Made by a program: the position numbers and the translations under genes. From Takakia lepidozioides (taxonomy: Eukaryota; Streptophyta; Takakiopsida; Takakiales; Takakiaceae), in contig CM060734.1 in NCBI GenBank assembly GCA_030704615.1, positions 45,400,042 through 45,464,041 on the forward strand: a stretch of DNA of 64,000 nucleotides, in the 5' to 3' direction. This document shows, piece after piece, positions 11,376 through 22,400 of this stretch; the first letter of the stretch is position 1; each line of letters starts with the position of its first letter. The notes under the pieces were generated by a model, which saw only the letters and a list, made by a program, of their open reading frames with translations, did no database searches and was not told the DNA's origin.

Positions 11376-11920
11376 CTAATATAAGAGTTGAAGATCAGGC
11401 TGAAACTTGTAGAAGTCATTCCAATTGAGGTTGGAGTGAGAGTTCTGCTGTACCTCCTTTACCACGGCCTGAACTCTGCATAGCTTGGCTGTAACAGACC
11501 CAGCTTTGATCTTCACTGCTTTCAAGGGAACCACTACTTCATATCCTTCTCCATTGTTAAAGCGAAGGGAGTAGTCTGCTAAGCTGATGGTGGCACCAGC
11601 TCCAATCATCCAGTCAAGGCCTAGTAGGAATTGATCTCCAATGGTAACTATGCAGGTAACCACAACATTTTTTTATGAATTTTGATGGGTACAGTGACTA
11701 ATCCTAGGGGCTCATACCTGGATCCATCTGCAATTAGTACCTCAATACCTGTGGCAGGGCATAGTTTAAGACCAAGAACTCTTACAACACTTAAAGGTAT
11801 AGCAGATATAGTGCATCGAGTATCAACCACACATGGAAAGCTGAGCTCGTGGATATGGCATTGGGCCATGAGGGGACTGATCTGCTGGCCAGCAGTCTGT
11901 CTACTGAGAGGACAATGCAA
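11376..11920 (-). pseudogene. Ty3/Gypsy aspartic protease, active site degraded and frameshifted
   Basis: The first frame (11920-11648) contains FPCVVDTRCTISAIPLSVV, where the aspartic protease signature normally reads D(S/T)GA(S/T); the Gly is replaced by Arg. The second frame (11663-11376) continues with FLLGLDWMIGAGATI, typical of the retropepsin C-terminal half. The switch lies near a run of T's at about 11670. Proteolytic activity is not expected. Confidence 0.82.
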
Positions 11921-12009
11921 AGCTTTAAAGTTAGTAGATAAAACAGCTTGAATTGGAACATGAGAAGTAGGGTTGGTAGATGATGGAACTCTTGCCCCCT
12001 TCCCAAGAG

Positions 12010-12848
12010 CTAGTTTAAAAGAGAGGAAGAGCCACTAGCTGCCTTCTTATTCTTGATCAGTTCTGGTAGCCCTGCTCTGTCTGTCCAGTGTTCAAAGGAA
12101 CCACAAATGTAACAGGTAGCACGATTACCCTCATAGGCTTGTCCAGTCTGGGTTCGACCTCTATTGTTACCACCTGTTTGTCCTTGGCCATGTCGAGGCT
12201 GCCACCTCCGTTGATGAGCCTGCATGGCAGCAAACTGAGTAGCCACAGACTCACTAAGACTTCCTACAATATTAGCCAATCCTTGAAGAGTAAAGTCATC
12301 AGCTTTGCATTGCATAGTAGGAGGAACATAGGGTGATGATGTTGCAGACAGGCCAAGCTCTGAGCCCATTGGAGCTTGAAACTTGACATGATGTTGCATT
12401 GATTTGCTGTCAGCCAAGTCAGCCATCTTAAGATTAACTTCTGCTAACATAGTCTTGTCATTGACAAAACGACGTCGCTGAGCCCAATTCTGAATAGTGG
12501 AAGGCAACCCAAGGAGAAAACACCTCTTAATCATACGATCACTCTCTGCTGGGTCTATGATATTTTCAACAATAGCAAATTTGAGATCCATGTAATACTT
12601 CCACAATGACTCCCCAGGTTGGTAAGTCCTGGTAGATAGCTTGGTAAAGCAATCCAAAGGCCTCTTAGGAGGTTTGAACAAGGTCTTTGCCCATTCCATC
12701 AGAGTTGTCTAGTTGAGGCTGGGATCATCCATGACAGCTGCATGCAACAAGTCACGAGTTGGTCCCTTCATGCTCATCCTAAAGATCGCCATCATGAAAT
12801 TCTCAGGCACTCATTTACACTAGCAATGACCTCAAACATCTGAAGATA
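12010..12848 (-). pseudogene. Ty3/Gypsy gag: capsid and zinc knuckle
   Basis: The main frame (12699-12010) encodes a retrotransposon Gag core (YQPGESLWKYYMDLKFAI ... RMIKRCFLLGLPSTIQNW) and a nucleocapsid zinc knuckle CYICGSFEH. The last zinc ligand is Ala/Arg instead of Cys (CX2CX4H then TDRA). Bases 12700-12848 continue the gag N-terminus in other frames. Gag would form the virus-like particle. The frames are broken. Confidence 0.85.
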
Positions 12849-12852
12849 TCTA

Positions 12853-13931
12853 TCAAAGTCTTTTCCCATGGTATATTCTGGGTTGAGTAGTCAGCTGAGG
12901 GATCAAGTGACAAGACAAACTATGGTTGATGTGACCAGGGAGGACAGACACATGAGTAGGGCAACAGGGAACCATGGGAGCAGCACTACCATGCACATAT
13001 CCAATATTAGATGCAAAATTATAACTCATATTATTATTGCTGGCTGATCCTACAGCAGTGGAAGTTGGCAGATGTGATGCCACCATGCCCATGGGGAGAG
13101 CAGGTGATACCACATTTGGCTGAGCAGAAGGGTAGGTCGACTGCAAGTGGGTTTGTGGCATTCCACTCATGGAAAGAGTGGATGCCACTCCCACAAGTTG
13201 TATTGACACTGATCCTATACTGCTAGGAGGGATATTGCTAACATGCATACCTATGGACTGGCTAGAAACAAGGTGTGGTGGCACCCCAGCCTGTGGAGCA
13301 GGGAGAGCCCCCACTGATTGACCTGTGATGGCAGGAGTCGAAGCAGCAGATACACTAGAGGGCCCTTGCATCATGATACCCCCACCTTGAACAACACCAT
13401 GCACATTCATCACATGAAAACTGCCCACATGCATACTCGAATTTGCAGGCAACAAATTCCCTCCCTCGAGAGTGGGACTGGGGAAATTCACAACAGGCAG
13501 CACACTAGGACTCAAGTTAGCAACCTGGGCCGGCATACTACTCGCAATAGCCCGAGGTCCGAAACTAACCCGATTCTGCCTTGTCCATGACCAGATCGCA
13601 CCATGGGCTCACTACCTTGAACCTCCATGGCTCCACTAATCTAAGTAGGAAAAATTGTGGGGTTTGCCACCCCCGATTCCATGGGCAAAACAAGAGAGCC
13701 CTCCTTATCTATCCTCACGATACCATCATCATGCAACAGTTCTAAGTCCTCCTCAAAATTACCAAAGTCCAAGGAAACTTCATCAATCAAGGTATTAACT
13801 GCCTGGAGGTTGTCCGACTCCCCACTTACATCAGGCATGCCTCTGCCAGGCGGCCCGAGTGGCTCTTGTGAACCAGACATGAACTTCTGTCTACCAGATC
13901 GCAACCAAGAACTTGCAGATGTGTTTAGCAT
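12853..13931 (-). pseudogene. N-terminal gag extension, Ser/Pro/Met-rich
   Basis: Two minus-strand frames (13931-13641 and 13536-12853) precede the gag core. The second, 227 codons, is rich in Ser, Pro, Val, Gly and Met (for example NFASNIGYVHGSAAPMVP) and ends in PRIYHGKRL, which appears to run into the gag core through a frame change. The first has an acidic stretch (LDFGNFEEDLELLHDD). No enzyme motif is seen. Such low-complexity gag leaders are unusual in size. Confidence 0.5.
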
Positions 13932-13934
13932 GCA

Positions 13935-15345
13935 AAAACAAGGACAATCGTGGAAAAGAAAGAACCTCTAAGCCGTCGGGATGAGCAGCCGCGGCCTTGG
14001 GCTTGGCACCCGTGAAGCTTCGGGAGTCCAGACAGAGCAAGAAAGAAGCTTGAGTAGGTCGTGAGAACTGGAACCATAAACTGCCAACGCCAACCATTCC
14101 CACACTTTCTCGTCCTTAATCCAAAAGCCCACCCGTGTTGTGCCGTTCTCCTCCCATATCCGGGACAGTACTGAGGAATTGGGAAAGCTATCCAGGTGAT
14201 CTGCAACGCGAGGGCAAAGTACACGTTGCTCTTCAAAGCAGGTGCCTGGCAAAATCACGATGTCGGACGACTACACATGTAAACTATTTCCCACGAGACC
14301 ATCCACCAAGTCCATCGTCGTGGGTTTGTAACGACACACCCGGGAGTGAAATCGAAGAGCTCGTAACAACAAGGCTCTAGAGCCTTCGATTAACAATGAA
14401 AACCAAGAGTCTGCTGTCTGTTCGGTCATCAGCCACAGGCCCGACTCACGGCGGACGGATAATGGTAAGTGGAGCCCGAGCGCTTCCCAGGCTACCTGCT
14501 GATGATGAAGAAGACGAGCCTTGAATACTTCTGGCCGGAAGTGCAGGGAGTTCCTGACAGCCACGACGGCTCAGGTCTGGCACAACGTACTCTCTCTCCC
14601 AAAATCAGAACTAGACCCAGGTCATACAAAAATCGCCTCATGATGACCGTTCAGACGACGAGCATCCTCTCGAACAAATGCTTCAAACTTTTCAAACCAC
14701 TGCACATCCTCTAGAAGCAACTCTCCTAGAGACTCATCATACTCCTGAGAGCACTCAACATCCCTCTCAAACTCTCTCTCTCGTTCTCTCGACCTGGATC
14801 ATAATAATTATCAAAATTATAGTACTCTGGATCGCAACTATCTAGAGAGCTGGGCGACCTCTCATCTCTCGGTGACCAGGCCTCGGCCTCATTCACATTA
14901 ACATCATATCTAGGGCTAGATGAATTCAAATGCACGACAAGACCATGACCATCAGTGCTGGGTTCAGGCAGGGGTGACACTGGCGAGGCAACAATGCCAA
15001 GCAGTGCACGTCGAGAGGGGTTAGTGGCAGCAAGATCAGTCGCTACTGTCAAGGCAGGGTCAGTCTCAATCTCAAAAACCAAATCAATTTGCACCAACAT
15101 GCTTTCTCCCTCTCTGCGTGCTACACAGCTAGTACTACGTACTGAGGCCATCGTCCTGCAACACAACACAATGAGCAGGGTGAGAAAGCAAATACGAAAC
15201 AGCAGGAGAAAACATCGCAAGGTGGCTGGCCGCCATCAGACAAGACTGATTAGAGAGCAACGATCAAAAGATTAGCGCGCAAATCCCTCAACAACCTAAT
15301 AATGCTGTCAGAGCGGGCAGTAGATGCTAAGACACCTAGACGCTA
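13935..15345 (-). other. Untranslated or extra-ORF region of the Ty3/Gypsy element
   Basis: The region between the 5' LTR and gag holds minus-strand open frames at 14271-14564, 13968-14258 and 14726-15220. The last is 164 codons with a hydrophobic N-terminus (MRCFLLLFRICFLTLLIVL) followed by an acidic C-terminus (DPEYYNFDNYYDPG). None matches a family I know. The 14.3-14.6 kb frame (DLVDGLVGNSLHV) may be an extra ORF of the element. Confidence 0.4.
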
Positions 15346-15363
15346 CCCGGCTTCTCTCCACCA
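15346..15363 (-). promoter_or_regulatory. Candidate primer-binding site of the retrotransposon
   Basis: Immediately inside the 5' LTR the minus strand reads TGGTGGAGAGAAGCCGGG. The TGG start fits complementarity to a tRNA 3' CCA end. The priming tRNA was not identified. Confidence 0.45.
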
Positions 15364-15821
15364 CAAAACGAGCCTGAAGCATATACTCCCTTCCTCTCAA
15401 GAAACAAGTTTTCACAACAAAGGGGCAAGCGGAAAGAGCAGGCGATGTGCAAGAGGAGGATCAAGCATGAGGATCTGACACACAGAAGCTCTCATCCAAA
15501 GCTTGTACACCAAAATCACATATACACTAACACCCGAGTACACCGCCCTGACCTTGTGTCAGGGCGCCGTCTTTATACAAAAGTCCTAGCTTTAGTTGCC
15601 TGCCGCGTGGCGAGGCGTCACAAGCCAAAACCCACGGCGCCACTTTGTAACCCTAGATCTGATGAAGGGCCAGGATTGAGCCACCAGCCAAAACTAACCC
15701 TAACCTAGATATCATTGTAACGGTTTAATGGCATTATACGCCAAAAAATTATACTATGGATGTGTATTGCCGTTTGGATGAAACGGGTCATTTCTAGGCT
15801 AAGCAAATATGGGCCATCACA
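15364..15821 (-). repeat. 5' LTR of the Ty3/Gypsy element
   Basis: 458 bases, colinear with 7006-7463. It lacks the ten bases found at the outer end of the other LTR. The minus strand begins TGTGATGGCCC; flanking bases 15822-15825 are ACCC. Confidence 0.9.
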
Positions 15822-16751
15822 ACCCAAACAACGTGTGGAATTCTCCTCTTTGCAACCATCTCAGTCCATGTTCAAGACCCCAAGGAGAGAGTGGGAGAGC
15901 TCCAGGGTCGATGTCATAAGTCATATCCATTGATTGGGCCAATTAATTCTCAAATCCGAGGTAGAGCAGAGAAGGCCCTATCAATCTTATGCCTATATAT
16001 TGGAATTGTTAAGCAATAAGACATTTCATCAGCATACATTTAGAGCTGCAAGGTGAGGAAGATTTGACATGGGACTTGCCAGAGGAGCCCAAGTCCAAGT
16101 CGCTTAAATCCGGCAAAAAGTACCATCGGATGTTATGCCTAACGTTATAATTTTACATGGTTTCTAATGTTTTTTGCATTAAATATATTTCCAATCGAAA
16201 GGAATGTTGTTCCCATAAGTCATGGCTTGTAGTGTTGAGCAACGCATAGCCCTAATTGGAGTACGAGTACAAAAAAGTAGACAAACAAGACATGCAAATG
16301 ATCAAGTTATAGCCCAATCTTTATTTGGCACATACCACCTCAGAAGAAGTGTTTGTAGGTTCAAATCCACCAATTGGTGTCACAAAAGGTGTCCACCTTT
16401 CTGCCGGAAGACAGGCAGTAGCCCTTCGGGGTCAGGAGACACAATAATTTACGCTTCCTTCGACAGGCACGTCACATATTATTCTTGTAAAAGAGCATAG
16501 TCCAGGGCGATATGTTGACTAATCCTCACAACAATCCTACAGCTTGGGGCTCTTCAGCTCAAACAATATACTCTCTCTAATGATAACGGCAATTTGCCTA
16601 CAGAATGCCGTTAGTTACAAGAAAGTTAACTTCGAGAAAAACAAAAGAAAAGAAAAGAAAAGAAAACTTCTCCTGTAACTAACGGCAGCCACTATGCCAT
16701 TGCACTTTCCACTGTCCGTGACACTGTTGAGGAGTGTAGAAAGAGAGAGAG
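15822..16751. other. Non-coding, with one tRNA-like SINE box pair
   Basis: A perfect B-box GGTTCAAATCC lies at 16359-16369, about 33 bases after a weak A-box-like TTGGCACATACC. No complete tRNA fold is seen, so it is best read as a SINE head. An (AAAAG)n tract lies near 16640-16670. Nothing else was recognised. Confidence 0.45.
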
Positions 16752-16953
16752 ATGAGTGCCGTCATGGCTGCGCGCTCTGCTAGGCTCCTCTCTTGTCATT
16801 GCTGTCAACAAACTGGAGGCCTCACATCGCGTAGCATGTTAGCAAGCCAAGCTCTGGAGCTGAAATGGAGTTTCACCATGCGAGTGCAGGGCTCGCGATC
16901 CTTGGCAGTGATGGTTCTGAATCTTTCACAGCCTCGATTGATGACGAAAGAAG
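16752..16953 (+). CDS. Putative first exon of PPR locus 1 (transit-peptide-like)
   Basis: The frame encodes MAARSARLLS and GLTSRSMLASQALELKW, rich in Arg, Ser and Ala and poor in acidic residues, as organelle targeting peptides are. Bases 35929-36132, upstream of PPR pseudogene 3, encode a homologous segment (MAARSAAFLS ... LTSRSRLTGETVELTW). Both end at the same phase at a GTATGG/GTATAG donor, which supports a real exon boundary. How it joins the main ORF at 19464 is unclear, because direct splicing would be out of frame; it could also be 5' UTR with an upstream ORF. Confidence 0.5.
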
Positions 16954-17874
16954 GTATGGGAAATCTAATCTTTGGTTTTTATTTGGGCTCTTATGTGGCT
17001 CTTTACATCGTGCGCGGAAGCCATCAAGATTCCACATGGGTTTTGAGTGCTGGTACTACCTCCATCTTGGTTGAAGATGTTCACTTTATGGTTATGCTGG
17101 AGTGTGATTGAAAATTCCGTCGTCCCCATTTAATGAATTCTTCAGTATCCCATGAACCATCTGAATTGTGGATAAATTTGTATCTCTGATTTCCTCATGG
17201 CAATGAAATGGTACTTGTTAACGTCCGCGGAAAGCTTATGTGACAAGAGAAAGCAAGAAAAAAGGAAGAAAGAGGGGGCCCTCCACAAGCAGCCCAAAAA
17301 TAACTAGTGCTTGGTCTTAGAGAGAAAGACAGATGTCTTGACATTGTTTGGTTAAGGCCATAGTCCTGTGGGACACTCTGTAATTACTGAAGGTTTTCCT
17401 CAAGGTAAGAATGGCAAGGTGAGAGCCCCTGGAAATCCCAGTGCCAGTTGGTGGAGTCTAAGCGTTTCAAGTGAGATCCTGAATGTCTAGGGCTAGTGAC
17501 AACAGTAGTGTTATCATTGTCCCATCAGAGTGATAAAGGATAAAGAGAAGATGTATGTTCATTTGCCGATTTCTTCGGACTTGGCTGTTGCCAACCCTTG
17601 AGGTGACCGCGGAAGTGCAATCTTCTCGGAGCCAGTTCTGGGAATCTGACCACCCTGGTATGGAAGGTCAGCCTGCAAACACCCTAGTTCGGAAGGACAA
17701 TGCAGTTCGAGTGAATTGAGTGAGTTGTTCACACTAGAAGATGGTGCCAAAAGCATTCTGCTACTCTAGCCCATAAACCGACACAATTGATATTGATGAC
17801 ATATGAGAAATGGAAAATGGCGAAACGAACAAAAGAAAGAAAGAAAGAAAGAAAGAATATATATTGCGTCTCTG

Positions 17875-17990
17875 GGAGAGAGAATGCACTCATAAGACTT
17901 TGATTGCCGTAGCCTTGTGGCCATAGACCCCACGTCCAGTTTGGACAGAAACATAGGGAAGAGAAACCACCTTTGTGGAGGGCTCACTCT
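17875..17990 (+). repeat. SINE-like repeat family R1, copy 1
   Basis: Shares GTAGCCTTGTGGCCATAGACC and the segment around CAGTTTGGACAGAA with copies at 18196-18296 and, inverted, 45024-45130. A GA-rich tract lies at its left edge. The biological 5' end may be the right side in this orientation. Confidence 0.75.
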
Positions 17991-18195
17991 GGTAGTGTGA
18001 CTTAGCTTGGTAAAGACAATTAGTTTGGGCTTTCCTGATATCCTCTAGCAAACCCTTCACACAAGCATCAATTCTGCAGTGTGTGAGTAGCCTAATAGCT
18101 AGAACCCAACAGGGCCAGGGCTTCAGGCTCAGCCTCGAGTTTTCAAAGTTGGTGAACAGAGGTGCAGGAACATGTTCTTGATGTTCCTGAAGAGA

Positions 18196-18296
18196 ATGTA
18201 CTCATAAGACGTTGTTTGCCGTAGCCTTGTGGCCATTGACCCCACGCCCAGTTTGAGCGGAACACAAAGGGACAGAACCTACCTCTGTCAGGGGCT
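18196..18296 (+). mobile_element. SINE-like repeat R1, copy 2, with perfect 16-bp target-site duplication
   Basis: The element is bounded exactly by the direct repeat GATGTTCCTGAAGAGA at 18180-18195 and 18297-18312. A 16-bp duplication is what LINE-type target-primed integration leaves. The 101-bp body matches copies at 17.9 and 45.0 kb. No convincing pol III boxes were found, so the RNA of origin is unknown. Confidence 0.8.
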
Positions 18297-19020
18297 GATG
18301 TTCCTGAAGAGAGAGATAGAGAGAGAGAAATTTATCACGTCCGCGAATGGCCCCAGGGAAACAGAAACCATAGAACGGCTTTGGCACTGTGACAAAACAG
18401 AACCAAAGAATTACTTAAATGTGGCCTGAAGGTGGAGTGCCTCATGCAGGTAGGAGGCCAGGCAGTTTAGATATTCATAGCTAAGGGCCTTGGCCAGTGT
18501 GAGTGGATCTCTAAAGAAGAAATGATCCTTGGTCATCCCTAAGATCCAGGTCAGTTAGGAGCTGCTAAGTCCATGTTCAAGCATGAGCACTTCTCCACAC
18601 TTCTCAGAGACTGAAGCTATTGGATTATAGAGTCTGAGGCTCACTTTCTTGTAGTCTTTGCACACTCTGTCAGGTCAAGGGATCCACAACGAGCGGCTTG
18701 GGCAGGTGTTCTTGTCAGATCCTGCACTGTGGTGGGACAACAGGTTTGCTAAGGTAAAATATTTCTCATCTAGGACGATACAGTGCTTGTCAAAGAGTGT
18801 CTTGTGATGGAAGCTGTTATGATGATAATTTTTGGACTGGATTGTATCTTCCATGGGTCAAATTACTGACAGTCTTACTCCAAACGTGGCAATTCAGTCC
18901 TTATTGTTACTATGTAAAGCTTTTGCATGTTCTTTGATCAAATACTTGGAGCTTTAGTAGGTTGTAGCCTGGTCTGGATGAAGTGCTGATTTTAGCTATG
19001 GTTGCTCATGTGCCAACTGC

Positions 19021-19281
19021 TTGTTTGTGGAGAAGAGTCCAAGATCACCAGACTTGCGTTATAGGCGATTAAAGGAGGTCCTATGGATCGAGGCTTGGTC
19101 GAACCCTCTGCGGGTGAACGTGGAACTATTTCCCATGATAAAAGGTCATTTACAATTTGTTGATGGTTCTAATCTCGTTGTACACCATGGAGCTCCAGGC
19201 CAAGAATACACCGGGTATTGTTTTGGTGATGAGTTGAAGGTTCCAACCCAAAGGAATAGAGTTGGTACAGGTTATTCTTAG
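19021..19281 (+). CDS. Putative upstream exon of PPR locus 1 with an OSB-type PDF half-motif
   Basis: The frame reads EKSPRSPDLRYRRLKEVLWI followed by WSNPLRV. This resembles the second half of the PDF motif of plant OSB proteins (NPRxPDFKHKxTxEALW). A homologous stretch precedes PPR locus 2 (34341-34440) and a trace precedes PPR pseudogene 3 (36.2-36.37 kb). Downstream, IKGH, DGSN and RVGTG also align with the N-terminus of the locus 2 ORF. The frame ends at 19281, with a possible donor ACAG|GTTATT just before. The main ORF begins at an acceptor (CCTGCAG|G) at 19462/19463, but the phases do not match, so the splice path is unresolved. Confidence 0.5.
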   Translation: MFVEKSPRSPDLRYRRLKEVLWIEAWSNPLRVNVELFPMIKGHLQFVDGSNLVVHHGAPGQEYTGYCFGDELKVPTQRNRVGTGYS

Positions 19282-19463
19282 AGTATATCACTGCAGTAGT
19301 TTCAAACCCAGATCCCTTTGCACAGATGTGCTCTTTGAGTCCTTATGAAAGGAGTTAAAGCAGTCGTTGCAAAGGGATCTTTCTTTGCAGTATCTAGTAG
19401 ATTTGAGAAGTATGTGTGATATATGATGTAAAAGTTTGTAACTAATCGCTTTTAGCCTGCAGG

Positions 19464-22400
19464 ATGAAATGGGCCAAATTGTTGGAGCTCGACACTTCCA
19501 GCATGACAACTCATCATGCAGAGGGACTGAGAGAGGGAGTCAACCAAAATCCTTTGGATGCTTGTCAGGATGTGAGGACACTACGGAAGGCAGGACGACT
19601 GAAGGAGTTGCTGCAAAATTTTAACCAGCCAGAAATTCCAGCAGACTCCAATATTTATGTGCGTCTCTTACAGGAATGCATCAAAGTGAAAGACCTTGAA
19701 ACGGGAAGGCAGGTGCATGCCCACATGATCCAAAGTGGTTTCAGATCAAACATCTTCCTATCCACCACCCTTGTCAACATGTATGCCAAGTGTAGGAGCC
19801 TGCTGGATGCACGCCAAGTGTTTGACGAAATGCCTGAACGAGATGTGTTTACGTGGACTATGATGGTGGCCGGATACGCCAAGCATGGGTGTGGTAAGGA
19901 GGCTTTTGAGATCTATGAGCAAATGATGCGGGAAGGGGTCACACCTAACAAGGTGACATTCATTTGTGTTCTCAACGCCTGTGCCAGCCTAGGAGCCCTG
20001 GAAAAGGGTAAAAAGGTCCATGCTGACATCGTCAAAGCTGGAATTACATCGTATGTAAATTTGGAGAATACCCTTGTTGACATGTATGGCAAATGTGGGA
20101 GCATGGAGGATGCGCGTCAAGTGTTTGACAATATGGTTGAAAGAGATGTGGTCTCATGGAATGCCTTGATTGCAGGATATGCTCAGCATGAGGGTGGTGG
20201 GGAGGCTTTTGAGATATATGAGCAAATGATATGCAAAGGGGTGACACCCAACAGGGTCACATTCATTTGTGTTCTCAATGCGTGTACGAGGCTAGGATCG
20301 CTTGAAAAAGGCAAAGAGATTCATGCTAACATTATGAAAGCTGGATTTGCAACAAATGTAACTTTAGAGAATGCCCTTGTGAACATGTATGCCAAATGCG
20401 GGAGCATGAAGGCTGCACTTCAAGTGTTCCACAATATGGCCGAACAAGATGTGGTCTCATGGAATGCCCTGATTGCCGGGTATGCTCACCATGGGTGTGG
20501 TAGGGAGGCTTTCGAGATCTATGAGCAAATGCAACAGGAAGGCGTGATGCCTGACAAAGTCACGTTCGTTTCTGTTCTCAATGGATGTGCCAGCCTAGGA
20601 TCCCTGGAGAAGGGCCAGCAGGTTCATACAGACATCACCAAGGCTGGAATTGTGCCAGATGTAATTCTGGAGACTGCGCTTGCTGACATGTATGCCAAAT
20701 GTGGGAGCTTAAAGGATGCACGCCAAGTGTTTGATAATACAGCTAAACGGAATGTGATTTCATGGAATGGGATGATTGCAGGATACGCTCAGCATGGATG
20801 TGGTAGGGAGGCTCTTGAGATGTATGATCAAATGCAACGAGAAGGGGTGACACCCAACAGGGTCACGTTCACTTGTGTGGTTAATGCGTGTGCTAGCCTA
20901 GGTGCCCTGGAAAGAGGAAAAGAGATCCATGCTGATATCAAGAAAGCTGGAATTGCGCTAGATATTGTTCTTGAGACTGCTCTTACTGACATGTATTCCA
21001 AATGTGGAAGTATGAAGGATGCATGTCAAGTATTCGACAACATGGCTCAACAAGACGTTGTGTCATGGAGTGTGATGATCACAGGATATGCTCAGCATGG
21101 GTATGGTATGGAAGCTATCAAGATCTATGAGCACATGCAACGGGAAGGGCTCACACCGGACAGGGTCACATTTATTTGTGTTCTCAATGCGTGTGCCACC
21201 CTGGCCGCCCTGGAGAAGGGCAAAGATGTGCATGCTGACATCATCAAAGCTGGAATAGCGCCAGATATCATTGTGGAAGGTGCCCTTCTCAAAATGTATG
21301 CCAAATGTGGGAACATGAAGGATGCACATCAAGTGTTTGATAATATGGCTGAGCGAGACGTGGTGGCGTGGAGTGTGATGATTGCAGGATATGCCCAGCA
21401 TGGGTGTGGTAGGGAGGCTCTACAGATCTATGAGCAAATGCAATGGGCAGGGGTGACACCTGACAGGGTCTTGTTCATATGCGTACTTAATGTGTGTGCC
21501 AGCCTAGTAGCCCTGGAAAAGGGTAAAGAGGTCCATGCTGAGATCATGAAAGCTGGAATTGTGCCAGATCTCATTCTGGAAACTGCCCTTGTAGAAATGT
21601 ATGCCAAGTGTGGGAACATTAAGGATGCCCGTCAATTGTTCGATAATATGGCTCAACGAGATGTAGTCTCATGGAGTGCGATGATAGCAGGATATGCTCA
21701 GCATGGGTATGGTAGGGAAGCTTTTGACATCTATGAGCAAATGCAATGCGAAGGGGTGACACCCGACAGGGTGACCTTCATATGCATTCTTAATGCATGC
21801 GCCGGCTTGGCAGCCTTGGAAAAGGGTGAAGAGGTGCATGCTGACATCATAAAAAATGGGATTGTGCCAGATGTCATTCTGGATACTGCCCTTGCTGACA
21901 TGTATGTCAAATGTGGGAGCATGAAAGATGCACGTCAAGTGTTCTGTAACATGGCTGAACGAAATGTGGTCGCATGGAACGCAATGATTGCAGGATGTGC
22001 CCAGCATGGGTGTGGTAGGGAGGCCCTTCGACTATTTGAAGAAATGCAACAGGAAGGCTTGAAGCCAAATGGTATCACCTTTGTATCTCTTCTCTCTGCA
22101 TGTAGCCATGTGGGCCTAGTGGAGGAAGGCTGTCAATACTTTGATACCATGGGTCGAGACCACAGTCTCACCCCTACATTGGAGCATTTCTGCTGTGTGG
22201 TGGACCTTCTTGGGCGTGCAGGGCGGTTGGATGAGGCAGAGAACTTCATTCACAACATGCCAATCAAACCAGATGCTCGGGTGTGGAGGGCCTTGCTTGG
22301 TGCATGCAGGATTCATGGTGATGTGGAGGTAGCAGAACGTGCGGCAAAAGGTGTTGTGAAGAGTGATCCACAGCACACTGCAGCTTATGTGCTACTATCT

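Larger units (their letters stand above)
6996..15821 (-). mobile_element. Degenerate Ty3/Gypsy LTR retrotransposon (complete length, both LTRs)
   Basis: Two near-identical LTRs bracket minus-strand gag, protease, RT, RNase H and integrase segments in Ty3/Gypsy order. The integrase has HHCC, DDE and a C-terminal GPY module, but no chromodomain is seen. ACCC flanks both outer ends (6992-6995 and 15822-15825), a possible 4-bp target duplication. Coding frames are broken by stops and frameshifts, the protease active site reads DTR, and RT motif A is deleted, so the copy is not autonomous. The LTRs differ at roughly 20 of 458 positions by eye, implying a moderately old insertion. Confidence 0.93.
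16954..19020. other. Probable intron or intergenic DNA of PPR locus 1
   Basis: Contains two copies of a ~101-bp SINE-like repeat (listed separately) and an (AAAG)n tract at about 17826-17856. No protein motif was seen. Confidence 0.5.

Noticed and set aside
16300-16380. Possible tRNA gene with a perfect B box
   Set aside because: No acceptor stem or anticodon arm could be formed; treated as a SINE head.
21063-22007. Antisense open frames of 60-112 codons opposite PPR locus 1
   Set aside because: They repeat with the 303-bp unit and are shadows of the sense PPR code.
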